Shown here: positions 1 through 15,200 of the stretch, piece by piece | Layout: each line of letters starts with the position of its first letter | Position numbering within the stretch: the first letter of the stretch is position 1 | DNA from: Sympetrum striolatum | Lineage: Eukaryota > Arthropoda > Insecta > Odonata > Libellulidae | DNA length: 64,000 nt | NCBI GenBank assembly: GCA_947579665.1 | Contig: OX388343.1 | Span: 87,338,254 to 87,402,253 of the forward strand | Direction: 5' to 3' | The notes under the pieces: generated by a model | The model's database searches: none | What the model was told of the DNA's origin: nothing | What the model saw: only the letters and a program-made list of their open reading frames with translations | Made by a program: the position numbers and the translations under genes

Positions 1-294
1 ATCCTATTTTGAGAAATAAAATATGTTTTATAAAAACATTTTGCTGAGATGAATTTATTCAGAATTAGTCAAAATGTTACAATTAGATGAATGTTAAGAT
101 TAGTAAACTAAACTAAAAAAATAAAAAATGAATGATTAAATTTAAGTTCAACCAATCACATGTTAGCCTCCACTTCCAAAATGTGTATTTATAACAGTAA
201 GCTTTCAAATTTATTGAACAAAAAGTTCCAATCCATTTTGTTTAAAGCAATCCAGACATTTTTCAAAATAAACTTCACCGTGATTTTTGCTTAC

Positions 295-3200
295 CTCAAT
301 TTCAGCATAGGCTTGTCCAGCAAAAACGTGTCCACCATCTTCTATGAGAAAATTTAAAAGCTTGCCAGCAGATGGAGAGCGAAGCAAAGAAGGATCATTT
401 TCCTTCTCAAAAATGCAGGTGAGGTTTCCAATGACAATGCGATATCTGTCCACTTCCTCCTTCATGTAGGTGGTGTAACTTGCTCCATCACAAGACAGCA
501 GCATTCCTATAAAATAAAGAACGAAACCATTCCTTATAGAAACTATGGGAAATATTTTAAAGCTCAAACTAATTTTTACTTAGGATTCACAAAACAAAAT
601 TCATTGTTTATTTTGAAGATTGAGTTTAGCACATAAAAATTCTTTTTGCTAAAATATTGCAATAAATAATTATACATTTTCCCAGAGAATTCATGAAAAC
701 TGTATTGGTTTTCTGAGAAGTTGAGCCGATTTTGAAAATAATAGATAATTATTTAATTACATAATAATATAATTTATATTCTTACAGATACATCAATTTA
801 TTGAATCAATGGAGGCTTTAGGTAATAATGGTAAATCAATGCTGGAATCGTTAACAAAGACCATAATTTTCCAGGGCACAATTTCTAATAGTGAGAAATA
901 GATTGAACATCAATTAAGTCATTCCAATTCTTTCCGGCAAAAAAAATTCAGCCTGATAAATTCAATTAGCAAAACGTGCTTTTCTAAATTAAATGCCCTT
1001 TTGAACTTGACAAGCAAAAATTCTTACCAAGCAAGAAAATTACATTGAAGATAAGTTCCATTTTTTTAGAAGTTTTAATAAAATTAATTTAAAATTTGAC
1101 TCAAAGTGAGAGTATACCATAATAATTACTTAAAAAAATCAATTCTTCCCAATAATTATTCATGTCACTCCATCACTAAACTGAACTGAGGTTTGATTTC
1201 AAGTTATAATAATTATTCCCCCAAAATCAAACATGCCACAAATACATACATACCTCCATCAGACATGCGATGAATATCTACTTCTTTAGTCGATCCATTC
1301 ATAATAAGGAAGTAACTGTTTGGTCCAGATTTAGTTGCAAGGACCATGTACTTCACTCCATCATTGATTAGTTCAACATTCACAACATTATCCAAAGTGT
1401 TAGCTCCCTGAATCTGACCCCTGAAAGTAGAACAAATATCAATGGAATTTCTAATGATTGAGTAACTATGTTTCCTCAAAAAGAATAATTAAGCTAACGT
1501 TATAGTTACCTTTCAAGGGATGATTGAAAGTTCTGGAACGCAGAGAGAATTAATTGATCTGCCACATGAATAGCACCAGTAATCACAGCCAAAATAATGT
1601 CAGGTTTTTCAGATCGAACGCGCTCAGATATAAGGATATCAAGCCAGCTAGTATCTGTGGTATTCATTTGGAAGCTCCTGGTTTCAAGAAGGGTGATCAG
1701 GTATTCCACTGTTGTCCTGAAATCTCCCCGAATAGACAACTCCTTGAGAGCCACCACAAGATTTCTGAAATTAATTATACATGCATTAAAAATAACAGAA
1801 ATTCAATTTGTAATAAACTTAGTCACATATAAAATAATAAAATTACCGAACACCCTAAAATATCAGAATATCTCCTATTCAAAAAATTTTTAAAATATTT
1901 TAAAAATCATGCATTAAAAATAGCAGATATTCAATTTGTAATAAACTTTGTCACATATAAAATTACTGAACACCCTAAAATATCAGAAAATCTCCTATTC
2001 TTAAAAATTTTAAAATATTTCAAAAATCTGTGTGATGCTTAATTGTTCTAGGCTAAGAAGTATTTAATATGACTGGAAATATCATAAAAACTTAACCTAA
2101 TACTGAACATGTTACCATAGAATTGTAAAATAAAATAATTAATGATAATTCGTTTTTAAAGATGATGAATTTATCACAATTTTACTGAAAAACAGTAGTG
2201 ATCAAATCACTTCAAGCATAAGATGAGAGATAGTACACCACCCGATCAAAAGCATCAAAAAATTATAAATGAATATGAAATAAATGATTATAGGCATGAC
2301 ATTGAGGAAAGACATCATCAAAGAGATTGAGTTTTCCTCTCTTTGATTTACGAATTAATTCCAATTCATTCATAGAAACGAATTTCCACTCAGTTACTAT
2401 GAATGAACCACACATCACAAATTATACCATCATGTAATACAAGCTTCTTATCCAAATAGATTGAGACTTCAAAATTAACCATAGATGCTAAAACATTTTA
2501 GATGATCACTTGAATTTAAAAACACTAAATTATTATTACATAAGTTTTGATTTATGAATTTATCTTTTACAATTAAGAACAGATTGAGTTCACTTATCTT
2601 CATACAAAACTCATTACTTTCAAGAAATTATTTTATCATCTATTTCCCATATTTATTTCTATAAAATAGATAAATGTAAAGGAACTTACTCCCTAGCTTG
2701 TTCTCTGTCCTCGCCCCATGAGAAACAATGCCCAAATTGTGAGTCTGCAAACTCATGCAACCCTCCAGATGCAGCTACACTGAAATAACCCCACACATTC
2801 TTGGAGGATCGAAAATTAAGCTCCTGCACTGTGCCAGAACTAGGCTTGAAACCTGTAAAAAGTACATATATATTATCACCAAACATCTCCAGAACAATTC
2901 AGCAAAAAGTGGAGAAATTAAGCTAAACCAATAAAAGGAAAGTAAACTTTCTGATCAACCTTAACTTTCCAGATACAACGAAAGTCTTCCTTTCAGTTTT
3001 GAATAACTCACCATATTTGCATCAGCATCATTCAGTTATACAGTGAATTTGATTCAATTTTTCTATCTACTCAATTGTACAATGTACTCAATACAATCTA
3101 TACAATTGTCAATATACTAGATGCTTGACTTACTTAAAATGGTGGTAAACTTAAATGATGGTATATAATAACACAAAATTATATTCGCTTCTAAAGATTT

Positions 3201-6200
3201 GAAAAGCAGAATAGAGTAGCATACTACAATAAATTACTGTGATCATTTACCAAATACTTATACATGATGTTTGAAAAGTATGAAATTATTTACAACATAT
3301 TCCCACAAAATGTGAGACTGGATATAATTTACACAATGTCTCTTCTAAAAGTTATCTGCAGAAATTCTAAATTCAGAGAGATGATTTTAGAATCTGAATG
3401 TAAGTAGAACAAATAATGATAAAAGTACATAAAAGGTCTTTAAAATGAAATTACTTCATTGAGGTTCTAATTTTATATGAAATTCTACTAAAATATGGGA
3501 CAGCTTACTGATAAAAATTTCAAAGTCATAAAGACAGATCAAAAACTTAACCACGGCAAAAATTCATATACATAATTAAAATACTTCCTGAGATTTTCAG
3601 ACAAAAAATGGAAGGGGTAACACAGAAAAATCTCATTACAGTTTTCATATGAATGGTGAAATTTATTGAATATAATTATTTCATGTTTGTTTGTTTTAGG
3701 GGTGGCAGAAAAATTTGTGGGCTACTCTTTAACACTAATTTATAATATTCATATGAATTTCTATACCAAGTGTACAAAAACAGATAATGTGTATCTCTCT
3801 CTGACAAAGTAATCTTGAAATTCAGAATATAAATAGATTAAACTTATTTCGTTTTTTACCACAAATACCAGATTTTGTAATTTTATCTCTATGATTCGTC
3901 ATATTTACCTTCATCTGGGTTTTCACTTGTTATACGTGCAGCAATAACATGACCACAAGGTTGTGGAGGGTGAAAGGGTTTATCAAAGTCTAGAGGTGTT
4001 CCACCCCAAGGTGACTCTCCGTACAGTAACCGGATATCCTTGATTTGATGAAGTGGAATTCCCATGGCAATCTGCAGATGGATGTTTCATTTAAAAATGC
4101 TAATGATAATTCATAGTATCTGGTTCAATGCCGAGCTAAATATTAATTTTCCCCTAATTGCAATAGGTAGGAATTTTTAATAAAAATTGGTAGAAAATTA
4201 CAGAGAACAAAGAAGATAGATAGCTCATTTATGTATCTCACTTAGATTACATCATTCACATAAACATTACAGAGAAAAGAATGTTCTGTTACCTGGAGCT
4301 GAGCAGCTGGCAGATTGACATCAGCAACCATTTCTGTGCAGGGATGTTCAACTTGCAGTCGAGGATTTAATTCAAGGAAAAAGTAATTTCCATCCACGTC
4401 ATAGAGATATTCCACAGTTCCTGCTGAGACATACCCCACCATCTTGGCCAGACGCACAGCTGCCTGAAAGAAAGATTTCATTTTGAAATTATCTCTCTTC
4501 AAAGCACCCTAAAATTTTCTCTTTAAATAATTCTAAATCATTTATATATTACAATCGCATAATATACTGCCAAAAAACTCTTTCTTAGTGGATATTTTTT
4601 GGGTAATAAGATACTCTTAAGAATTGGAAGCATATGGGAAAATCAAATTTCTGCCATCAACATTTTAACTTAATGATTTGAAATTGATGAAATAAAAATT
4701 AATACCAGGTTTGTACTTCTAAATCAATGATATTGAATGTGTGAAAAGAAATTACATTGTTTTTCCTTAACTATTAATATTTTTGAAATAGTAGCTAATG
4801 AAAATTAGCATGGGATGTGGTTACATTAAGAACGAATTTTAATGAGAAAATTTCATTGACTGCAATCAAGCGCCACATTTCCTAAATATGTAAGTTATAT
4901 TTTTATGAATTTTTATTTAAAATCAACTTAGACTTTCCAAGTTTAGCTTTAAGAAGAAAGGGCACCCTGCACTCAGGCCAATAAATATGCTAATGGACTT
5001 GGCTTCAACCCAATAGTTTCATTTCCTTCATTACAAACATCAAGAAATAAGTAAATATTGTAAAATTCAAATCTGGTGTAGACAGCACATTTATATTATT
5101 GCATAATCTGGCACTTGAACTAGATAATTCATGAATAGCACAAGGTGTAACAGATCTCATTTTATGCAGTATGAATTACTAAAACGAGTTTATCTTGCAA
5201 GATAGATATCACACAGTTATGAAAAGAAAACAACTGATTTATCTCCAAGGACACTTGCTGTGATGCAAATAGTCTTTGAACTTTTTTGTATAAAGCAACT
5301 CCATGAAAACAAAAACTGCAAATATTGCAAATCATACATCTCAATTATACACAGTTATTTACATATACAAAATTAAGCATTTAAAAAAAATTAAACAAAT
5401 TGCAGGACATAATTTATTTAACATGGTTAAAAAATAATTCTTTCAACTACCTTAGATATGTTACAGTTTACTTCACTTTCCATGCATTTATATAATTTGA
5501 CAAGAATGCATCAAGTAGAAGGCATTTAATTATGCAGGATCCTTTCATTACGAATATATATAAAAATAAATCCATCTTTAGATAAAGCATGATTTAGGGT
5601 CATTCTACGTTATTTAAATTAAAGTCCTTCATAGAATCAAACTTAAAAAGTTATAGAATTTTATAATTTTACTGTGCTTTTATAAATAAATCATTGTACA
5701 CTCCTGGCCAAAATTAATGCAGCACCGGACGTTAGGATCGCTAGGGAGGTGCTGTGTTAATTTTGGCCAAGAGTGTACATTAAAGTCCTTCATTCTATTT
5801 CATAAATTGCTTCAGATATGTCCAGCAAATATCATGTTGTTTTCCAAAACTAATTTCACCTACTTTAATATTATGTTTGATCAAGATTACAGAAAAAAGG
5901 GAAATTATGGTCATTCTATTCAATAACCATTAATTGAATTAAAGCTATTTTCCTTTATGTATGTCTACTGTAAGAAACTCAAAATTCTGATATCATTATA
6001 TCATATCTGCAGAATCAAAACAATTCGCACTCGCAAGCCATGACATTCTAGATGTTTTAACAATATTAATTTTTTCCAGGAGAAAAACATAACACTAAAC
6101 AAAGAATGCCACAATAAATGACTCAGTGAGTAGTAAAATATCTTGCATGAGAAGTACTCTCAAAGTTACCTTACAGGGATTAGTTTAACAAAAAGATACT

Positions 6201-9200
6201 TTGGGGAATTAGTATGCCTTATTATATATCGACAAGAAAAATACTCATCAGTTGAACATACTGTCTCCAAATGCATGCTACTAAATGAAAAAAGCAGTCC
6301 CGTGTTTAATCAAAGGATTAAGATTGACTCACTTTCTCCATTTCTACAAGAACCTGGGGCTGCGCTATGACGCAAGGAGCTTCTTCAATAATCTTTTGAT
6401 GCCTGCGCTGAATGGAGCAATCCCTCCCAAAAAGAGAAATGGCATTTCCGTATTGGTCACCAAGGAGCTGGACTTCAAGATGTCTAGCACAGCGAGCGAG
6501 CTTCATGATGAAAATGGGAGACCCAGGAACTTCTGTTTGAACCTTTAAGATAGAGAACAATGTTATCAAATGGTCTTGAAGAATTCTTTTTCCAAACAAT
6601 TCTTACATTTCTCTCATGTTTTGCTAAAAAAGATTAGCAATCTTAAATAAGAGAAAAACTTCGAAACTTACCTGTCGAAACAGATTTGGAAACTCATCCA
6701 CATTCTCTACTTTTCGTATACCTTTTCCTCCACCACCCTCACTAGCTTTTATCATCACTGGAAATCCAATGGCTTGGGCTGCCTTTATGCCCTCTTCAGC
6801 ATTTGATACACACCCTTTTTTGTAAAGTTCTGTAGAAATTTTGATTTTCTTCCCATTGAATTGGGCTTTAAGATCTGTAAAATTGAATATTAAAATATTA
6901 AAACTGACACCAAAAGCAATTGAGAAAAAACAAATTCTAATAGAAACAAATATATAACAGAAAGCTATTGCTAATGATATTGATAGATGAATTTACGGAG
7001 GACTGCTTTCTAGTCTAGAAGAAAATAAATTGAAAGTTTTCTATGAAGGAATAATTTAGGCCTGAAATGACTTGTGCTAGAAAGTTGCTCAATAACTGTA
7101 ATAACAGCAAGCTTTTAACAATTTTACCTTAGTATATCATTTATGAAATTAATAAAATAAAGATATAAAAATTAAAATTTACTGGAAATTGCAGGAATAT
7201 ATTCAAATTGCATGTATAACCAATTAGGTTAACATAAAAGCATTAGTTAGAAGGAAATTTGAAGTAAATTTTCTTCGGCAACTAATTAACCACTGCTTCT
7301 TTTAAAAGGCGATCAGGGAAATACTTAACAGAGGAACCACTAACGATTAACAATTAAAATAGAAGTAATAACGTGTTGAGGTTGAGCAGTTACTTAAATG
7401 GAAGTATGAAAATTCATATGATTAGAGCAATTAATGATTAATTTTGTGTTATCTGTCTGTTAAAGAGAAAATGATCTTTAAGTTAAGGGAAAAACATCAG
7501 GGAAAATAAGTAATAATAGAATCATCAAATCAGAAATAAACAAATTAGAAATCAAACAAATACTGCATGTATTTTGGGTTAAAGCCAATCTGAGTTATCA
7601 ATATTGGATGCTGAAGAGAGTTGGTGTAATACAAAATTGGCTGCACTTAAGGCAGAGCCTAAAATATACCTCTATTTATACTTACTGGAGCCAGACCATG
7701 GCAAAGTAGGAATATCAGCTGTTTGAGCCACTATACTAGATGCAATTTTATCTCCTAAAGCCCACATGGCCTTCTCGGGGGGTCCAATAAAGGCAATATT
7801 GTTTTTATGGAGGAGTTCAGGTAACTTAGGATTTTCAGATGCATGGCCCCAACCAGCCCAAACTGCCTATTTGTATAGATGAGTACAAAATATATTTATC
7901 TACACGTCAAAATAAGTGAAAGACTTCATTTGCAGCACAGTTAACAGACATTCAAGATGTAATACAAAGAGGAATAATAGAATTTTACCTGCACTTGGGT
8001 CCTCAGGGCTATATCAAGTATGAGTTCCACATTAGCATAGTTATTATTATTTGTTCCCCCTGGTACAGGTACATAATGATCTGCCATTTTTATGTACTCA
8101 GCATTCGCTATGGGCAGAAAGATTATTTTATTTGATCGTTGCCAATGATGGAGAGAGCATACTGATAATTGAAGATTTCCAGTAGTTGCTATCTTAATCC
8201 AAACTAATGCATTTGAAATTATGAAGAAAACATACTTAAATGACACGAAGGGTTCAAAATACCTTTTAAATCCTCGGGTGTAACCATGACCACAAAGCGA
8301 ACAGCCCGCTCATTTCTATACATCTCATAAGACCATCGTCTTATAGATCTCATGCATTTCACAGCAGCTATTCCATTGTTAGCAATCAAAACCTACAAAA
8401 ATAGTTCATAAAGCTTTTTAATGCAGATTGAGTACTTAAATCGCGCTAACATTTTACTATTCTACAACAATATTACCTTATTAATGACCCTAGTCCCTCC
8501 AAATTTACGAACGAATTCTTCAGGTGTAGCTACAGTGAAATCCTTTTCTTGAAACTTGGAATGCATTACCGTACCATGGGACATACTAGGCCTATTGATG
8601 AATTTGAATTTTCATTACTTTCGAATACACCAAATGAAATAATATAATGATAGTAAAACAAAGTATATATTTTTATATTTGACATATTACTTGTAGACTC
8701 TTTGGTGACATGTTAGTTGAAGAAATATGGTTACATTCATTCAAAAACCTCGATGTACATCAACATAATACAATGAAATGCATTTATTTTTTCTCTTTTC
8801 GAAATCCGGAACAAATGTAGTTCTAAGATGAATAAAAAAATAAAACCAGACGTCCATCAAAGATATTTAAAGGAAACTGGCGAACCTACACTTTAAGAAA
8901 CCGTGTCACTTTATTCTTGTTAGAACAACAATTGGACAAGCTTATGATAATAAATCTGGAGCTTTCATGCAAATTTCGACGGCAGACAGATCATCTGACA
9001 TTGCGTACTTTCTCCGCATTCTGCAGCAAAAAGTGAGATGCAACAAAAAAAGCTCAACTTTATTTACTCTTAACATCTCTGATGGTGAATTACTCAACTG
9101 AAAAATTCGAAAGTAGTTCTTTAAGAATCTAGATGCACTCGTGAATAAGGTGAATTAGAAAACCGGTTTCATTCTCTGTGCCAAGGAAGACTAGAAGTGC

Positions 9201-12200
9201 CGATAAAGAAAAACACTCTCCTTAGGTAATAGTTTATGTGTTAAGGGGACACATAAGTAATCGGTAAATAGACCTCGGTAAAATTATCGATGAAGACTGT
9301 TTGGAAATAATTCAATATCTCCCTTGATACTGAATATATTTCATTATTTCCAAACAGTCTTCATCGACAACTTTACCTAGACCTCTCACATATGCTTAAG
9401 TACGGAAACCCTTACAAATTTCATCGTTACGAAGATCATTTTAAAAATATATTGTCACCAAAATTACAAGCTAATTGTACGCTAATACAAAGTTAATAAT
9501 AAAGCTTACTGAAATACAAACCTGTTACGTCGGAAGGGATCCATTTTATCTAGTTTCTTTCGAATACTTAATCAGATAAAAGGTTTGGATACGATAAAAT
9601 AACTATCAGAGACCAAAATTAATACAAAGAGCGATAAGAGTGGCGAACATTTTGAAATGATTTAGCAGATAAGAAATTTCAGTAGTCATGTTCGACGTGA
9701 AATAAAAGAAATGAAAGCGAGCTAGCCTGCGGCGACAAAAAAAGAGATGACATGAAAAGCAAGACCAGCGCGCGATATTTGACATGTTAACACGTGAAGA
9801 TTTCTAAAATAGAAGCTTTTTTTAGCGTACAAAATGATTAAAAATTGAAAAACTATTCAACCAGATTTATAAGTAAATGATAACAAGCATAGGTTGGTTT
9901 TTACGTTGAACGGAATTCCTAGCATGCATTCCCGAATTCCTTAGTTAGGATCGCTTCCTAACGGGCTTTCGATAGGAAACTCATACCATTAAAAGGTACA
10001 GTTATAACCTGAAATATTTTAATGAGCTTCAGTAACAAATATGTCAACATAAAAAGACACATCCAAAGATTTATAGCTCAAAAACAGAAAGGTACTCCAA
10101 AGTGTCTAATCAAAATGTTATTCTTCCACCGCTTATCAGATGAGCTAAACCCAGCGGAACTTTTAAACGCTATGTAAGATCGTCCATTTATAAAGTTACA
10201 AGTAGTTCTAGTTCTGGTCAATCTTTCTCTTTATTTCTCCATAAATTTTGACAAACCGTTTCTAGAGCGAAACTATTATAAAACTATCTCAATATCGGAA
10301 TTGATATTACAAGCACTCTTGGTTGGCAATTAAAACATAAATAATAAGAAATGATGGAAGAAATATTACGAAGAAGCGTTTGATATCTGTCATAAAGATT
10401 CATTTTACACGAACCATCCGACCCAATGAACGTAAAATTGCATTTCTGCTTTCGTCATCATCGAACACATGATGGCAGGCCTTCATTAATGCAAGCTTTC
10501 CGGAAAGCGGTAAACCTCGACCGACATTCCTTACATCCAGTAAGGCGGTTCTAAGTGCTTTCTTCATGAAAGACAACAAATCACTTTCTCAGTCCGGTAA
10601 TTATGGTATTGATGACACGATTCTTAATCAACTTCTATTTTCGATCGCTAGAAACTATGAACATCACGGAATTTCTGAGAGGAAATTCTCATTCCGTCAT
10701 AACCTGTTTTTGAAATATTAAATCGTAGAGATCTCCCTTTCCCTTGGAAATTTACGCAACTGTTAATTCTTGATGATTTATAAAGTCAAATACGCAATAT
10801 GAGGCCTTATAAATTCTTAAATCACGAATGACCTTCGTGGAAATAATGATCAGATTCATATGGGAAACTTTTGAATTATAAATAAGCAAAAAATAGCAAA
10901 CTGTCCCGTAAAAAGTTGGTAAGCAATCGAAACTTCGGCTATTGTATGTAGATGTTTCATTTCTTTAATATTTAATCGAGATAAAGAACGAATGGAGCTA
11001 CTTCAGGCAAAGTATTTTCCAATACCAATGCTGAAGTTTTATTTTAAACCATACCTACGTAAGTTCCATAATAAGTAATGACCAATGAAAAGAGTCAATA
11101 AACCGAAAAATCATAGAAATAAATTCATGGTATGTACAATAAATATTAAAAATAGTAAAGCTTACTGCCAGCATCAAATATACTTCCAACTTAAAAAAAC
11201 GACCAGTGATTCAATTCTAATTAACTAAATATATCTATTTTATTCGTACAAAATTGTTCTATACTCGGCTCAATTACGATTTTTAAAATTAGAAGAGTAT
11301 TTACTCGCTTCAAAACTGTACTTTCAAATCAATAACTGTAATAGGGTTCTAGGATATTCATGTTCCCGTCAAAATATTAGAAATATTCGAAAAATAAAAG
11401 CGTCTTCTGGTTAAACTATCATTTCTGCTTCAAATTTCGTGGTCAAGTTGCTGATAGCAAAGTTTCCCACAAATATCGGGAAATCCATGTCGTCAATTCC
11501 ATTCTAACGAGTCATTCTGGCAACTTTACCGCAAAATCTAAATCAATGTAAAGATTGGGAACCGATTACATCTGTGTCAAGGCCGAGAAAGAAAAGCGTA
11601 ATAAACGAGTAGGGTTCGTAATGTTTTTATTCTTGTCTTTCTCCTTAAAAGTCCTAATCCATGCTCATAATATTAGATGGGAAAGGGTTGGATAAAATAA
11701 GTCAACAGGGTTAATGGAAACATTGTAGAATTTGAAATTGGAGAAAATCCATAAAAATTATCTATCCCCATTTAAGTTAAAACTCATAGGAAATGTAAAT
11801 GTAATGTGTTTTTCAACATGTTTCTATTTCGAAAAAGTAAAAGTGAAAGTAGAGAGAAGGCTAAAAAAGTTTTATATTAATGTAAAATTATTTTTGCGAT
11901 GAGTATAATTAATGTTGCGAAGTTGCATAATATTTTAGCAATATTATTTAAAATAAAAATAAGTAGAGATGTCCCAGAAAGGTAAATGTAATATGATTAA
12001 GACGGTATATGTACGTAAGTTTTCTATATATATTGCATAAAGTGAAATATTAAGCGTATGTTATGGTTAGAGTCCACGAAATTGAGACACGACCCTGACT
12101 CAAGTATGTGAATAAGCGAAAATTATGTAACCCAAATTGATATTTATCTCGCTTGAAACAATATCTTTAAATATGCTCCTTAAATAAGATGCAAGTGATA

Positions 12201-15200
12201 GTCTGGTACAATCCAAGCAAACTGGAATCAATGTCACGGGGTTATCATACGATGAACTTATGGTTTTAACAGCTCATGGCCTGATGTGATGCATTACCAT
12301 ATTCTATGCATATTTTCGAAATACTGATTAGGTGAAGACCGTTTAATCCAAAGGTCTGGAAATCACGGCCGAGACTCATGGAAGGGAACGAAATGAGTTA
12401 ACGTGATCATTAGACCGTTACTCGGCGCTCCAATTTTTTCTAGTATTTCCTTTGGATATTCCCAAGCAATGCGTGGCGTAGATTCAAAAAGTCCTTGGCA
12501 AGGATGCGAAGAAATGTCTCCTTTCATGTTTATAGTGCTGTGTTTACTGCCCGGAGCTATTGCGCGCTGTGGTAGAGCTATTACCATTGTTTACGTTCTT
12601 CGATAATCTTTATCGTTTCACTTAGAACGTTCGAATGGAAATTCTCAAGGAAAACTGGAATTTCCTTACGCTTCGTATGGGTGCAGGTAAAATACAGTTC
12701 GAGAGGATTTCGGAATCTTTTTTGGAGCTTAAATGTGGTTGTGACGGCAAAGCCCTTACACGAATAAACAGGGGTTTGTACTTGTGACCTTCGGAAACCC
12801 TATAGTAAGGAACTATAACTAAATGAGAGCAAGTCTTAATATAGCATTCACAAAAATATGGAATCAACTAAGAAACGTACTTTAATAAGCAAAATATGCT
12901 TTGCAGACGTTCCAAAAATGAATTTTTGGAACCGTCAAACCTGAGTAACCTTCAACTTCTGGATCATTCCAATTTGTTTTCTAAAAGAAAGAGAGAGCTT
13001 GATTTTAAAGGTTCAGTTTTATAAGGCTCTATCTAAAAGGTTCGGTTTTTCTATGGATACCTAAGCTAAAGGAAGATATAAAAATAAAAGAGAAATTTCG
13101 ATATCGTAAAGCCTGCGGCAAAGACCTGATCGGCCTTCTTGTCTACACCCCATCAGTGGGGTCCTCGGATTGACCTTAACATTTCGAAATTATGCTACTC
13201 CTTTCCATTACGAGTGGTACATTTATTGTTGAAATGCGTAAATCGCAGATACCATCTGTATATTAAAATTTCTGCGCACATGCTAATTATTTTCAAGTTA
13301 TTACCCGTAAAATGAAAAATGTTCCTAGCGTGGTTCTTACCGCTATGTTTTATGCTTTTTTCCACGGATACTCGTGATTAGATCAATTCTTCCTCAACTC
13401 CAAAACAGTTGACGGAAATCTGTCATACAAAATTGTACTTGGTATTTAATATCCCACGATAATGCCGTATTCTGAAATGCTGTTCATAGTTACTATGAGA
13501 GTGATTCATACAGCTAAAGATTTAGATTAATTATGAACATCTACAACATCAATACTCGTAGCAATTTATTCCACGAATAATTACCATTTTCATATTACTA
13601 CGCTGAACATACGATCGTATGACGCGCGCCAGAAAAAAATCGGCCTTGGGTGAGAAAAACATACGCTTGGCTTTCTGCGTTATTTAGCACTAAATCATAA
13701 TGAACAAAGTTCTTAACATTGAGCAACTGCGCACATTTCCAGCGACTGTTAAGGTAGCAACCAATTTCATCTTTATTTATTCTCCTAGATATGGAGTTGA
13801 AGTTTACTTGTCACTGTTTACGAAATGCGGGTATTTCATAACATCGAATGAACTGAGAACGTGAACTTGAAAGAATCTCATAAGAGACGAGGAAAGCATT
13901 TGAATGATCGAAAGTGAGATTCATTCTTCTGTTACTTAACGTTGACTTCTTGGCCCTTGTAATGGAATCATTAGTTACAATGAGGTTTGAACATACCACT
14001 GGATGCGATTTTTTCGCATAGATTGCGAAAGATATTTTTTCATTTCTTGGCCCACCGCGTACACCTCCTCGTTCGGCTTCATGGATAGAAAAATGAGCGT
14101 CTGGAAGTCGGTAACTATATGAGCGCGATTCCATACGTGAATTGTTGAGGAGCACAAGGGATAGAAGAAAGTGCCGATTCATTACTTTCACAATGGGAGA
14201 CCATAAAGCCTGCGCAGTGGATATTAACTGAGAACGAATGAACTCTATGGCATAAGATCGTGAGAGTTAAAAGAAGGTCAAGTTCAAATAACGAACACAA
14301 TGAGCCCAGGAAAGAAAGCGGCATCCTCTACTTTCGGCCGGAACAAAGCCGAGCCGTGATTTAATAAGAATTTCCTCACTTAAACTGATTCGCAGGAAAC
14401 ACTTCTAATCCTGAAATTATCGATACACTTTAAATTAACAATGCCAAAGTAGACTTTGATTAATTGACAATCGTTTTGCTTTCATTGTTGTCAAATTGTT
14501 AAATGCCGAAGCATGATATTAAACTGTTGTGTTTGAATTCGTAAATTTCATATGAAAAGAAAAAAGACGCACTAGTGACTTTCTGGGATACGTAAACAAA
14601 GAGGTCAACGATTTTAAGATTTCTACCACCAGATTAGGTGAAATGACTAGAAGCGTGAACGGGATAGTTCGAAAGTAACCACGATTCGAAAGTCTAAAGA
14701 CGCACGTCTGAGGGCGTCCTGATTCCTAAATTCCAAAAATTCTGCATTTCATGGCAAAGTCCAATTTAAGCGTTACGCTTAACATGACAACGGTCGGAAG
14801 TGGTAGCGGAAAAGATTTGGAAGATCTTGAGCTCGAATTTAGCGGTACCGAGGATACCGTAACTAGAAATTTTAATCTTGATTTCGGAGAACAATTCCGG
14901 TACTGGAATTTTCCTATATGGTTACAATTTTGATTATACCGTTATGGGAACTTTCTTAAGTAGGCGAAGAATCCCCAGAATGTTTCTTTAAATAAGAACT
15001 CAATGTACCGGTATTGATTCTCAACATATATGAAGTTACCGATCGGGCGGTATAGTTGTCATTGTAAACTGATGAAAGAAGCAGACTGATGCAGAATTTA
15101 TTTCTTTGTTTTTCCTACTTAAAGCTAATAAATTATTTCATTAAGATTAATCTCTACTTTAATTACGAATTTATTTATATCTTACTGAGAAGTAAAATAA

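Noticed and set aside
12363..12606. Overlapping open frames on both strands
   Set aside because: No protein similarity recognised. Mutual antisense overlap suggests chance.
13811..14191. 126-codon minus-strand open frame in the ACC 5' intron
   Set aside because: No recognised family, no convincing splice or start context, and overlapping open frames in other phases. Consistent with chance in this less AT-rich stretch.
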